This document shows, piece by piece, positions 10,081 to 19,740 of a DNA stretch of 64,000 bases. The stretch spans positions 13,330,001 through 13,394,000 of the forward strand of contig NC_083603.1 in the NCBI RefSeq assembly GCF_029168945.1, given 5' to 3'. The stretch is from Cannabis sativa (Eukaryota > Streptophyta > Magnoliopsida > Rosales > Cannabaceae). The notes below the pieces were generated by a model, which worked only from the letters and a program-made list of their open reading frames with translations, was not told the origin of the DNA and did not search any database. The stretch's first letter is position 1. Every line of letters starts with the position of its first letter. Made by a program: the position numbers and the translations under genes.

Positions 10081-11178
10081 ATTGACGCCCCGCGAAATAC
10101 AAGAAGTCAGGGTGGCATGGTTGAGACCGGGGGCGGTCAGAGGAATCCTCAAAATCCTCGTGGTCGCGGCCGTGGCCGTGGCAGAGCTCAGGGTGGTCGC
10201 CCTGTAAATCCACCTCAAGCTCTTCCTGATTGGGAGCAAAGATTTGCGGAGATGCAAGATAGAATCCGTCAGCAAGATGAAGAGATCCAAAGATTGAGGA
10301 AGCAGGGTCCTCCTGCCGTGCCTCCTCAAGTGGTTCAGGCTGTTGCAGTTCCCGCGGTGCCAGCAGAACAACCTGTTGTTGGCAACCGTATGGAACCGTT
10401 GTACGAAAGATTCCGGAAACAGGCACCTCCAGTGTTTCTGGGAGGCCCTGATGTGATGAAGGCCGAGCAGTGGCTTTCAGTGATTGAACACATTCTTAAT
10501 TTTATTTGAGTGGTTGGCAATGATCGGGTAACCTGCGCCACTTTCCAGTTTCAGGAAGACGCTCTTGTGTGGTGGGAGTTGATAACCCTCACTCGAGACG
10601 TCACGCTGATGACCTGGGAAGAATTCAAGGAATTGTTTAACTCCAAGTATTACAATGAAGCAGTCCGCAGTGCAAAGCGGAAAGAGTTCACTGAACTAGT
10701 TCAATCTGAGGGAATGTCGGTTACAGAGTATACGACAAAGTTTGACCGTTTGGCCAAGCTTGCAGCGGGAATTGTCCCAACCGACTTCAGTAAAAAAGAG
10801 AAATACTTGGCGGGTTTGAGTGCAAAAATTAGACATGATCTGGTTATTACTACTACTGAGGCAACCACTTATGCGGATATGGTTGAAAAGGCTTTGAGAG
10901 CCGAGGGTGCGGTGAAATTCCTTCAGGAGCCCCGGGTGACTCCGAGTGTTGGTGGAACCCCCACTGTTCCTACTCCTGTTTATGGTAGGGATGGTGGTGA
11001 CTCCACCACTGAGTAGAAAAGAAAAGTTGTTCCAGCTTCTGGTGGCTCGGGGCAAAGCAAGCGGTTCCGTGGGAACCAAGGCAGAGGGGGACGCCAGGGT
11101 TACTCTTATCCTGAGTGTCCAAGGTGCAAGAAACATCATCCGGGAGAGTGTAACCGGAAGACATGCTTCCTGTGTGGC
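10081..11178 (+). pseudogene. gag: TE-B Gag (lost start, two stops, damaged zinc knuckle)
   Basis: The start codon used by the TE-F relative (59458, minus) corresponds to ATT at 10081-10083 here, so the original ATG is lost; the next in-frame ATG is 10117. Recognisable parts are a Gly/Arg-rich N-terminus (RGRGRGRGRAQGG), a coiled segment (EQRFAEMQDRIRQQDEEIQR), and a retrotransposon capsid domain (FQFQEDALVWWELI, then EFKELFNSKYYNEAVRSAKR). TGA at 10507-10509 replaces a Gly codon and TAG at 11014-11016 replaces a Gln codon, judging by TE-F. The knuckle near 11164-11205 reads [14 protein letters not shown], with the last Cys changed to Phe. Gag and Pol share one phase throughout. Confidence 0.9.
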
Positions 11179-14100
11179 ATGGTGGGGCATTTCAAGAAAG
11201 ATTTCCCCCAGGCAAAGAAAGAGGAGCCGAAAGCCGAGGTGAAACCGGTTCCTGCTCGTGTATTTGCCATTACCCAAGCTGATGCTGTAGCCAGTCCTTC
11301 TGTTGTGACAGGTCAGCTTCCCGTCAACAACTTGTTATTTACAGTATTATTTGACTCGGGAGCTACACGTTCATATGTGGCTACAAGAGTGATTGATCTT
11401 TTGGGTAGGCCTTGTAAAATTTTAGAAAGAGGGTTCGGAACCCTAATGCCTAGCGGGGAATTGGTTATCTCTAATAGGCGCATTAGGTCTATGCCGATTA
11501 GGATCGAAGATAGGGAATTGAGTACTGATCTCATAGAATTGAAACTAACTGAGTTTGATATTATACTGGGAATGGATTTCTTATCCAAGTATTCGGCCAG
11601 TATAGATTGTAGGCGTAAAATGGTGACTTTTCAGCCGGAAGGTGAAGATCCATTTGTTTATGTTGGATCGGTTCAGGGGTCTCGGATCCCGGTTGTTTCT
11701 GTGCTGAGAGCTAGGGATTTACTATGCAATGGTTGTGTAGGATTTTTAGCGGTGGTATTTGACTCCAGCAGACCTGAAACATTTGGGCCTGAAGTAGTTC
11801 GAGTAGTGAAAGATTTTCTTGATGTGTTTCCCGAGGAGTTGCTGGGATTGCCGCCACAGCGAGAGATTGATTTTGTAATTGATTTGGCACCTGGAGTTGA
11901 ACCTGTTTCTAAAGCTCCATATAGGATGGCTCCAGCAGAACTCAAGGAGCTTAAGTTGCAACTTCAGGGGATGCTTGACATTGGGTTTATTCGACCCAGT
12001 GTATCGCCCTGGGGAGCTCCGGTTCTCTTTGTGAAAAAGAAAGATGGTTCCCTCAGAATGTGTATTGATTATCGAGAACTTAACAAGCTGACGATTAAGA
12101 ATAAGTACCCATTGCCCAGAATCGACGATTTGTTCGATCAGCTTCAGGGAAAGACTGTGTTTTCAAAGATTGATTTACGGTCGGGTTATCACCAACACAG
12201 AATTCGGGAGGAGGACATACCGAAGACTGCTTTTAGAACCAGATATGGGCACTATGAGTTTCTGGTAATGTCATTCGGATTGACTAATGCTCCTGCGGCC
12301 TTTATGGATCTTATGAATAGAGTATTCAAGGATTTCCTCGATAACTGCGTTATAGTGTTTATCGATGACATTCTTATATACTCTCGGTCAGAAGAGGAGC
12401 ACGAGCATCATCTTCGAATGGTGTTACAGCGACTTAGGGATCACAAGCTGTATGCCAAGTTCAAAAAGTGTGAATTCTGGTTGTCCGAGGTATCCTTTCT
12501 GGGTCATATTGTTGGAAAGAATGGAATTATGGTCGATCCAAACAAGGTGGAATCAGTGAAGAATTGGCCGAGGCCCAAGTCTGTGACAGAAATTCGAAGT
12601 TTTCTCGGGTTAGCAGGGTATTATCGATGTTTCGTCGAAGGATTTTCTAAACTTTCTATGCCCCTAACCGAATTGACTAAGAAAAATCAGAGATTTGTGT
12701 GGTCAGATAAGTGTGAGTCAAGCTTTCAGGAGTTGAAGCAGCGTTTGATAACAGCTCCGGTGTTAGCTTTGCCATCAGATCAAGAGAAATTTGTTGTGTA
12801 TTGTGATGCATCCAGACAGGGTCTGGGATGTGTTCTGATGCAAGCTGACAGAGTCATAGCCTATGCCTCTCGTCAACTGAAGGATTATGAGCAGCGTTAC
12901 CCAACTCATGATTTAGAGCTCGCTGCTGTGGTTTTTGCTTTAAAGATATGGCGACATTATCTTTACGGTGAAAAGTGTGAGATTTATACCGATCATAAAA
13001 GTCTTAAATACTTTTTCACCCAGAAAGATCTGAATATGAGGCAGAGAAGGTGGTTGGAGTTAGTTAAGGACTACGATTGTGAAATACTGTATCACCCAGG
13101 GAAAGCCAATGTCGTGGCCGATGCTCTAAGCAGAAAAGGTCCCGGACAAGTGTGTACTACGGTTATGATAGCCCCTCAACTAGCCTCGAAAATGGTTAGT
13201 GCAGGAATTGAGTTCGTAGTCGGGAAGTTACATAATTTAACACTCCAATCTGATCTGTTGGAGAGAATCAGAAAGGCACAACTGGAAGATCCCGAGCTAG
13301 GTAAAGTTCGAGATGAAGTAGTGGCTGGTCGACCTAGAGGCTTTTCAGTCTCGAGCAGTGGAATGTTGCTATATAAAGCTCGAGTTTGTGTTCCTAGTGT
13401 GGATGAGCTTAAGAAAGAGATACTTGATGAAGCTCACACCACGCCTTATTCGTTGCATCCGGGAACCACCAAGATGTATCAGGATTTGAAACCCTACTTC
13501 TGGTGGTATGGGATGAAAAGAGATGTGGTGGACTACGTGTCCAATTGTTTAACCTGCCAGCAGATTAAGGCTGAACATCAGAGGCCGGCAGGGTTATTAC
13601 AGCCTTTAGTCCTTCCAGAATGGAAGTGGGAGGACACCGCAATGGACTTTGTAACTGGTTTGCCTAGAACTACGGGAATGTATGATTCTGTTTGGGTTAT
13701 CGTGGACAGATTCACAAAGTCAGCTCACTTTTTACCAGTGAAAGTTACATATTCAGTGGATCAATATGCTGAATTGTATGTGAAGGAGATAGTTCGTCTC
13801 CATGGAGCCCCTAAATCTATTGTATCAGATAGGGATCCAAAGTTCACATCGATGTTTTGGGTGAGTCTTCAGAAGGCTATGGGTACTAAGTTAAAGTTTA
13901 GTACAGCCTTTCACCCTCAGACTGATGGCCAGTCAGAAAGAACTATCCAGATTTTAGAAGACCTATTGCGAGCCTGTGTCATGGACTTTGAGGGTTCATG
14001 GAGTAAGTACTTGCCTTTAATTGAATTCTCCTACAACAACAGCTACCAAAGTACAATAGGGATGGCTCCCTATGAGATGTTATATGGTAGAAAATGTCGT

Positions 14101-14715
14101 TCTCCTATTCATTGGGACGAGACAGGAGAAAGGAAGTACCTGGGTCCAGAATTAGTACAGAGAACCAATGAAGCTATTGATAAGATCAAGGCTCGAATGC
14201 TTGCTTCTCAAAGCAGGCAGAAAAGTTATGCTGATCCGAAGAGTAGAGATGTTACATTTCAGGCAGGAGAACATGTTTTCCTGCGGGTTTCACCAATGAA
14301 GGGTATTAGACGCTTCGGGAAGAAGGGTAAGTTAAGCCCTAGGTTCATTGGGCCATTTCAGATACTTGAGAAGGTCGGGCAGGTAGCGTATCGGCTAGCC
14401 TTACCACCAGCATTATCGGCTGTTCATGACGTATTTCACATTTCTATGTTAAGGAAATACGTGTCAGACCCGACTCATGTCTTGAGTTATGAAGCCCTTG
14501 AACTTCAACCAGACTTATCCTATGAAGAGCAACCTGTTCAGATTTTGGATAGAAAAGAAAAAGTTCTTCGGAACAAGACTATTGCCTTTGGTTAAGGTGC
14601 TGCGGAGGAACGATGAAGGTGGAAGAAGCCACCTGGGAGTTAGAGTTGGATATGAGGACTCAGCATCCAGAGCTATTCAGGTTAGATTTCGGGGACGAAA
14701 TCCTATTAACGGGGG
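11179..14715 (+). pseudogene. pol: TE-B Pol: protease, RT, RNase H, integrase; C-terminus frameshifted
   Basis: One open stretch of 1,138 codons (11179-14595) in the Gag phase. Protease: DSGA with Asp at residue 59 (11353). RT: KIDL near 330 and FIDD at 394-397, with a YHQH substitution where TE-F has YHQL. RNase H: YCDAS (Asp 543), DLELAAV near 578, YTDH (Asp 605). Integrase: zinc residues His753, His760, Cys790, Cys793, then Asp823, Asp884 and Glu920. A single-base change near 14586 shifts the phase, giving ...AFG-stop, so the last ~45 codons, which in TE-C and TE-F encode a chromodomain-like tail ([15 protein letters not shown]), are out of frame. Without that tail, chromatin targeting and completion of the protein are doubtful. 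All catalytic residues are present. Confidence 0.92.
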
Positions 14716-14721
14716 GATAAT
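14706..14721 (+). other. TE-B polypurine tract
   Basis: TTAACGGGGGGATAAT sits directly before the 3' LTR start. The G-run is shared (as C-run on the plus strand) with TE-C and TE-F. Confidence 0.85.
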
Positions 14722-16795
14722 TGTAATGACCGCTCTAGTATATGGATTAGTAAAGGCAATTAGCACTAATTTTTATTATTTTACTATTATTTGTGAATTA
14801 ATTTATTTGTGAACCCCAATATTTAGAAATAAATATTAGAGTTATAATTTCTCAATTCCGGAGATTTTATTAAACTCTAGGGGTATTATCTAGCTTATAT
14901 GTGTAATATGTTATTTTTGTAATTTTTGCTTGGCGACAACGGAAAATGCGATGGATGGCTAGATTGATCACATGGGTAAGTTTAGAACCTTATTTCATAG
15001 GGGGAAATATTTTAGAGAAAATAAATTATCGGGATTGAGCGGGGTTATGGAAATTGACCATTTTACCCCTAGTTTTAGAAATACCCTAAGTTTGAGTCAA
15101 AGGGCAATTTGGACATTTTATTTAAGTTATGGATAGGTGGCTTTGTGGTTAGTTGACACCTAGCAAACTTTATTCAGCAAGGAAAAAGGATTTTCCCAAC
15201 CTTAATTCATTTTGAGAAAATAGGAAAAACTTAGAAATTCATCTCACCATTTTCTCTCTCTCTCTTGCTTTCGGCTGGGGTTAATCAAAGGCAAAATCAG
15301 AGTTTTGCTTTCATTTCTTTGGATTTTCAGCAAGGTTTCAAGGGGGAAACTCAATCTAAGGTAAGCCCTAGTGGTTCCTTCTCTTCTTTTTCAAGTTTTG
15401 AAGTAGTTAAAATAGTGAAATGGTGTTTTAGGAGCTGTTAGAGTTTGATGATGATTTGGTTCGAATTTTAGGGTTAGGTTGAGTAGAATTTAGGCCATAG
15501 CAGCTGGTTTTGATTGGTGTTAATGATTTTATGCAATTTTAAGTTTTGAATGCAAAGTTTTGTTCATTAATGGCAAATTAATTTTGGATGGTTTGTTCTG
15601 CGAAATACTGGCTGGGTTTTATTGTTTATGCTTTGAATAGGAGCTCTGGAAGGTTTCATGGCAATTGGTGGAAGATTGAGCAACAAATGAAAAGTTTGGG
15701 GAATACTGGTGCAAACCGGCTAGCCGGTTTGCAGTGCCACAAAAACCGGCTAGCCGGTTTTGGCAGGGTTCCCCGGGCCTTTCATTTTCTCAATTTTTGC
15801 CATTTCGATGCCTCGGTTGGGTGTTTCCCCATTTCCAGAGTTAGAATAACCCCTTTAGAGTATAGCAGAACCTAGGGTTTTGGTTTTGAGTTCCCCGGGA
15901 TTAGGGTTTTAATCATGTGACTTACCCGATTTCAAAATGTGATTAGGGCATCCATCTAGCACGAGAATTCCGTTCAGGTCGGCCAACACACTTGAATTCG
16001 GAAAACAGGTAAGAACTGTGTATAATGTATGATGTGATTATCTGAATGTATGTATGTGTTAATATGTATACATGCTCATTTGTTGTGGTTCTTACACTAC
16101 CAACACTTGTATGGTTGAGGTACAAAGTGCATTGGTAAGGTGTAGGATGTTTGGAAGTACATCACAGTGTTACCAGCACTTGTACGGGAAGGTAGAAGGT
16201 GTCTGTGGTACAACACTAGATAGTACTCAAGGTGCGGTCATACCTTACCTACACTAATACGAAGGTATACTGAGTGCATGTGGTACATGGTACATGGTCG
16301 TATCCTAGTTAGAACGTTCATACTCATCTGTTAAGCTCTGTAAATAGGTGTATGGACGCCTATTTACAGGTCGGAAATTATATGATATGTTATATGCATT
16401 TCTTGCGAGTACGGTGACTCACGGTTTACGCTTCCATGTGTAGGTAAAGGAAAGGCGAAGGCTGAACGAGAGTGAACCTGAGCTCGGGTGAGATTGTACA
16501 TGTCAAGCAGCGCGACCTGGAGTGTTCGGTCTCGGGACATCTGGGAGTTGTATTTTGAAAGTCGCTGTGCGACCTGTAAATCTGTATATTTTGGAATGTA
16601 TGCTTGAAAAGTAAAGTTTGTAAAGTTTTAAAAATCGGGATCCCGACACTTGTAAATATTTTATTAAATTACAAAGTTTAGTATTTAATGCAAAAGTTTT
16701 AATTTGACACGTTTTTTGAGAAATTTCTTTGATTAGCAAAGATTGCACAATTATTGAAAAAGCACTGTAGCGTGCCTTAGCATTAGGGCGTTACA
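14722..16795 (+). repeat. TE-B second (3') LTR
   Basis: 2,074 bp, TGTAATGACC...GGGCGTTACA, near-identical to 7712-9788. The 16400-16435 segment differs from 9394-9430 by a cluster of CTG-to-ACG type changes (see findings). The palindrome pair recurs at 15711-15732 and 15742-15761. Confidence 0.93.
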
Positions 16796-17049
16796 ATTTT
16801 GGTATCAGAGCCGCCAGGTTTGTCTACCGAAGCTTGCTATGACATGTACAATCTTCATCAGATAAAGCTCGGTTCACGGTTCAGTAAGCCTGTACTTGTT
16901 TAGTATTTTAAATAAATATGAATGTGAAAGCATGTTAGGAAGCATATTAGATTTAAATTAAATATATTTCTTAAAAAAAAAAAATGAAAAAAAAAGTGTG
17001 TTGCCTTTAAGACTTTAAAGAGCGGTGTTAAGTTTTGATCGCTGTCTAA
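16796..17049 (+). mobile_element. Fragment of a second TE-B internal region
   Basis: It directly continues from the second LTR and repeats 9789-10041, including a primer-binding site (16800-16811), the A-rich run and the words ending GATCGCTGTCTAA. Homology ends at 17049. Gag would have begun about 40 bases further on. The fragment shows that the middle LTR is shared between two tandem units, the second of which is truncated. Confidence 0.9.
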
Positions 17050-18129
17050 TTTTTTAGAAAAAGCTTAATAATTTTCCCCTCCAAGATTGCTGCAACAATA
17101 GGATTATCTGTAGACCAAACATAATGTTATATTATATACTCTATCTATTCATCAATGTTTGGAGAAACAAACAATAAATAGTTTCAACAAAATATATAAA
17201 TGCATCATCAAAATTCAAAATACTATCTTTAATTAATCAAAAAAATATAACCAAAATCAAAATACATTCATCATTACCCAAAAAAAATACATTCATCATC
17301 ACCGGCCATTAATTTGAATAGCCTCAGCCTTAGTAACGACTCCCACCACCATCACAAATTTATACATAGTTAAACAAATTATTATGTCATAAAATTACAA
17401 AAAGTAATATGAAATTACAAAATTTGTGATAAGATAAGAAAACATATTTAATCATCCATATTCGAAACCAATATTTAATTTGAAAGATAACAATCACAAA
17501 TAAAAAAAGGAAGGATTACTCTGATTTTGCATAACTTATCCTTCATACATGATTTTTTTTTTCTGTTCAGATTTATTATTTGTTTTGTTCATCAACAAAA
17601 ATTTATACAATACACAAATAGAAAATGTTCTTAGATTTATACTCAAACTCAAACTGATATCTAGAGCTAAAAGTACTCAAACCTAATTTAATTTGTGCAA
17701 TGTCATTTATCAATAATTCAGAACCAAGATTAACACTTGATACAATGTCACTGCCAAAAACAACTCTCTCCAATAGCATAATAATTAATAACCCAATCCC
17801 AAAGCCTTTCCGACTTTGCTGCACTCACCTGAATTGACTTCAAACCATCAACTATAAAATCACATAACATAATTCATTAGGATTTCAATATTTAATTTTT
17901 TATATAAACACATTACATATATATACACATACATATATATATCATATAACCAAAAAAGATCTCACATAATTTCATGAACAGTTGACAAAATCTCCTTTTA
18001 AAAATAATAATGAACAAATATATATATAACACACTACGAAAAATCAATTGAAATTATATTTTTGAACACTTTAAAATTTATTAATTTAAGAGATCAACCT
18101 GCTATACTACATAAGGTATATAACCTGCC
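17050..18129. other. AT-rich intergenic sequence, no gene seen
   Basis: Low-complexity, A/T-rich DNA with poly-A runs and short ATATAT tracts (17930-17945, 18017-18030). A short minus-strand open frame (17603-17824) has no recognisable features. No LTR, domain or RNA gene was identified. It begins immediately after the TE-B breakpoint and is not the missing part of the TE-A LTR. Confidence 0.6.
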
Positions 18130-18500
18130 TCAATATTGCAAGTGTGTGTAGCTGTTTCTACATATAACCACAGCAGAAATCTCTATTCCTAATATCGATC
18201 TCACAAATATATTCGAATTGGGCAAAGATTGTTCAGGTATTAAATTCATTAATTCTATTAAATTCAGCCATGGAAATACCTGCAATTGACGATCAACCCG
18301 ATCAGTATTCATGTTATGGCCATGAGTATTAAAATTCAAAGATGAAAAGAAGGGCACAAAAAATGCGTCAGCCATTTCAGATCCAGTACTCAACGCTATG
18401 TTGCCTCTTCAAACCAAATGGGAGTTCACAGGCCACGGCGGCCATGAGGCATTGATTATGTTGTGGAATCCCTTTTGCTCTATCCAAGTTCAAGACGAAG
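18130..18500 (-). other. Exon-like conserved segment upstream of the unknown gene (copy A)
   Basis: On the minus strand an open stretch contains [19 protein letters not shown] (ATG at 18375) and a good 5' splice-donor context, CAG|GTATTT with G at 18279. The same stretch is conserved in copy B (ATG at 33381), and part of the neighbouring sequence recurs near 22561-22700. It could be an exon of a gene divergent from the plus-strand one, or a decayed remnant. I do not recognise the protein, and no downstream exon could be assigned. Confidence 0.3.
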
Positions 18501-18734
18501 GAGAAGATTAATTTAGCAAGAAAACCTAAAAATGAAATTAAAAAGATATATTTATGAAAATAAAAAAAAAAAAAAAATAAAAAAAATGGGAAAAGGTTCG
18601 TACAATGGAAAAGGTTAACCATCGGATTTATTATATAAATAAATAATATCTTTTTTTTTTTAATCAAAGTATCCAGATTATAATATGGAATTGGAATAAT
18701 CATATTCCTAATGAAATTAAAATTAATATTGTCC

Positions 18735-18742
18735 TATATATA
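18735..18742 (+). promoter_or_regulatory. TATA box of unknown gene, copy A
   Basis: TATATATA lies about 58 bp before the ATG at 18800. The region is conserved in copy B (33749-33755), including the following CTATCTAATTAAGAAA. Confidence 0.5.
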
Positions 18743-18799
18743 TGTACCACCTATCTAATTAAGAAACCTATATTACGAGAAAACACACACTTACTAAAT

Positions 18800-19521
18800 A
18801 TGGATAATCAACCATTTCCTCAAGTTTTTATTTACGGAAGATTTAATACTGATTTTGAAGAAAATGATCCACCATCGTCACCATTAATAAGGGTGGAGTT
18901 GAAAGTGATCCAAATGTACTATTCAGATACCGATCACAGCCACACCTTTATCTCATACAACTCTACTCACCGATTCCAATACCAAATTGATCACCTATTT
19001 CAAGAGACCTCACCGCCCATCAACACACTCATTATCTCCATGTTTTCAGGTGTACCAATCCCCTTCCCCTTGGTTAACATGTACTGGAGCAACCCCAACC
19101 TTCCTAACATGTTCCAGTTAAAGATGGCGGTAAGCTTCTACACCATGGTCACCATGGTCTCGTTGCCCCTCATCAGTACTCTCCTTCACACACACCACCC
19201 TCGTCACCGTCGTCATCTCTCTTTATGACCTTGACCGTGGACAACAGGATTATGATTCTTGAGAACGCTTTGCTTGATCTACGTATCGCTTCCGCATGGG
19301 AACAAGTACTTAATCGTTTAAGGCCTGCCTCTCTCCCCGCTGATCCTAAATTACATCAACCACCATCTTCGTCCACAAGTAATAATGATCAAGTGCTTGA
19401 TAATGATCATGAGAAGGAGGAGGAAGAGCATGGTGATGATAATGATAATCAAGTGTTGAATCATGTTGACCAGAAGGAGGATGAGCATGATGATGAGGAT
19501 GAGGATTGTTCAATCAAATAA
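18800..19521 (+). pseudogene. Unrecognised gene, copy A (frameshifted)
   Basis: Homologue of the intact frame at 33816-34520. The first part, 18800-19228, starts MDNQPFPQVFIYGRFNTDF and ends early; the second part, 19225-19521, is in another phase (MTLTVDNRIMILENALLDLR). Comparison with copy B shows a 6-bp deletion near 19170 and a net 2-bp gain near 19215, which causes the shift. Otherwise the two proteins align along their length, including an acidic, Asp/Glu/His-rich C-terminal tail (KEEEEHGDDNDN, then KEDEHDDEDED). No domain, signal peptide or clear membrane segment is recognised; a hydrophobic stretch (FYTMVTMVSLPLISTLL) near residues 112-128 is too short and interrupted to call. Function unknown. 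Confidence 0.6.
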
Positions 19522-19740
19522 TAAAAGGGCTATAACCTTCTAGTGTGGTAGTATGTAATTACTATTGTAACTTATTTTACATCTTATATATTAATTAGCA
19601 ACTTAAAATATAAATACAACTTAATAAATGACTCATTCCCTTCAGTACTTTAATTTTTGAATTTTTTTTACCTATCAATAAGTACTTAACCCGACCCAAA
19701 TCTTATTTCTTAAAATATATATATGTAACTACATTATGTT

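Larger units (their letters stand above)
7712..17049 (+). mobile_element. TE-B: Ty3/gypsy chromovirus (Tekay/Del-like) with truncated tandem arrangement
   Basis: Plus-strand element: LTR 7712-9788, internal 9789-14721, LTR 14722-16795, and then 254 bp (16796-17049) that repeat the start of the internal region (compare 9789-10041), including a second primer site. Domain order Gag-PR-RT-RNaseH-IN plus a long LTR (about 2.07 kb) indicates a Tekay/Del-type chromovirus. It lies in the TE-A 3' LTR (left flank AGAAC at 7707-7711), but no matching right flank is present. TE-F (52781-61816, minus strand) is a close relative. Gag-Pol carries two in-frame stops, a lost start codon and a terminal frameshift. 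Confidence 0.92.
18130..19740 (+). repeat. Duplicated segment, copy A
   Basis: Homologous to 23751-23852 plus 33251-34640 (copy B), which is interrupted by TE-C. It covers a minus-strand exon-like segment, a shared intergenic promoter region and the plus-strand unknown gene. Within it, 18236-18245 (AAGATTGTTC) is the unoccupied version of the TE-C insertion site. Similarity ends near the word TGTAACTACATT (about 19725-19740), after which copy A has about 2.1 kb of AT-rich DNA absent from copy B. Confidence 0.85.

Noticed and set aside
10067..10426. Antisense frames over gag and pol of TE-B, TE-C and TE-F
   Set aside because: They mirror the codon structure of strongly coding plus-sense frames; no independent motif.
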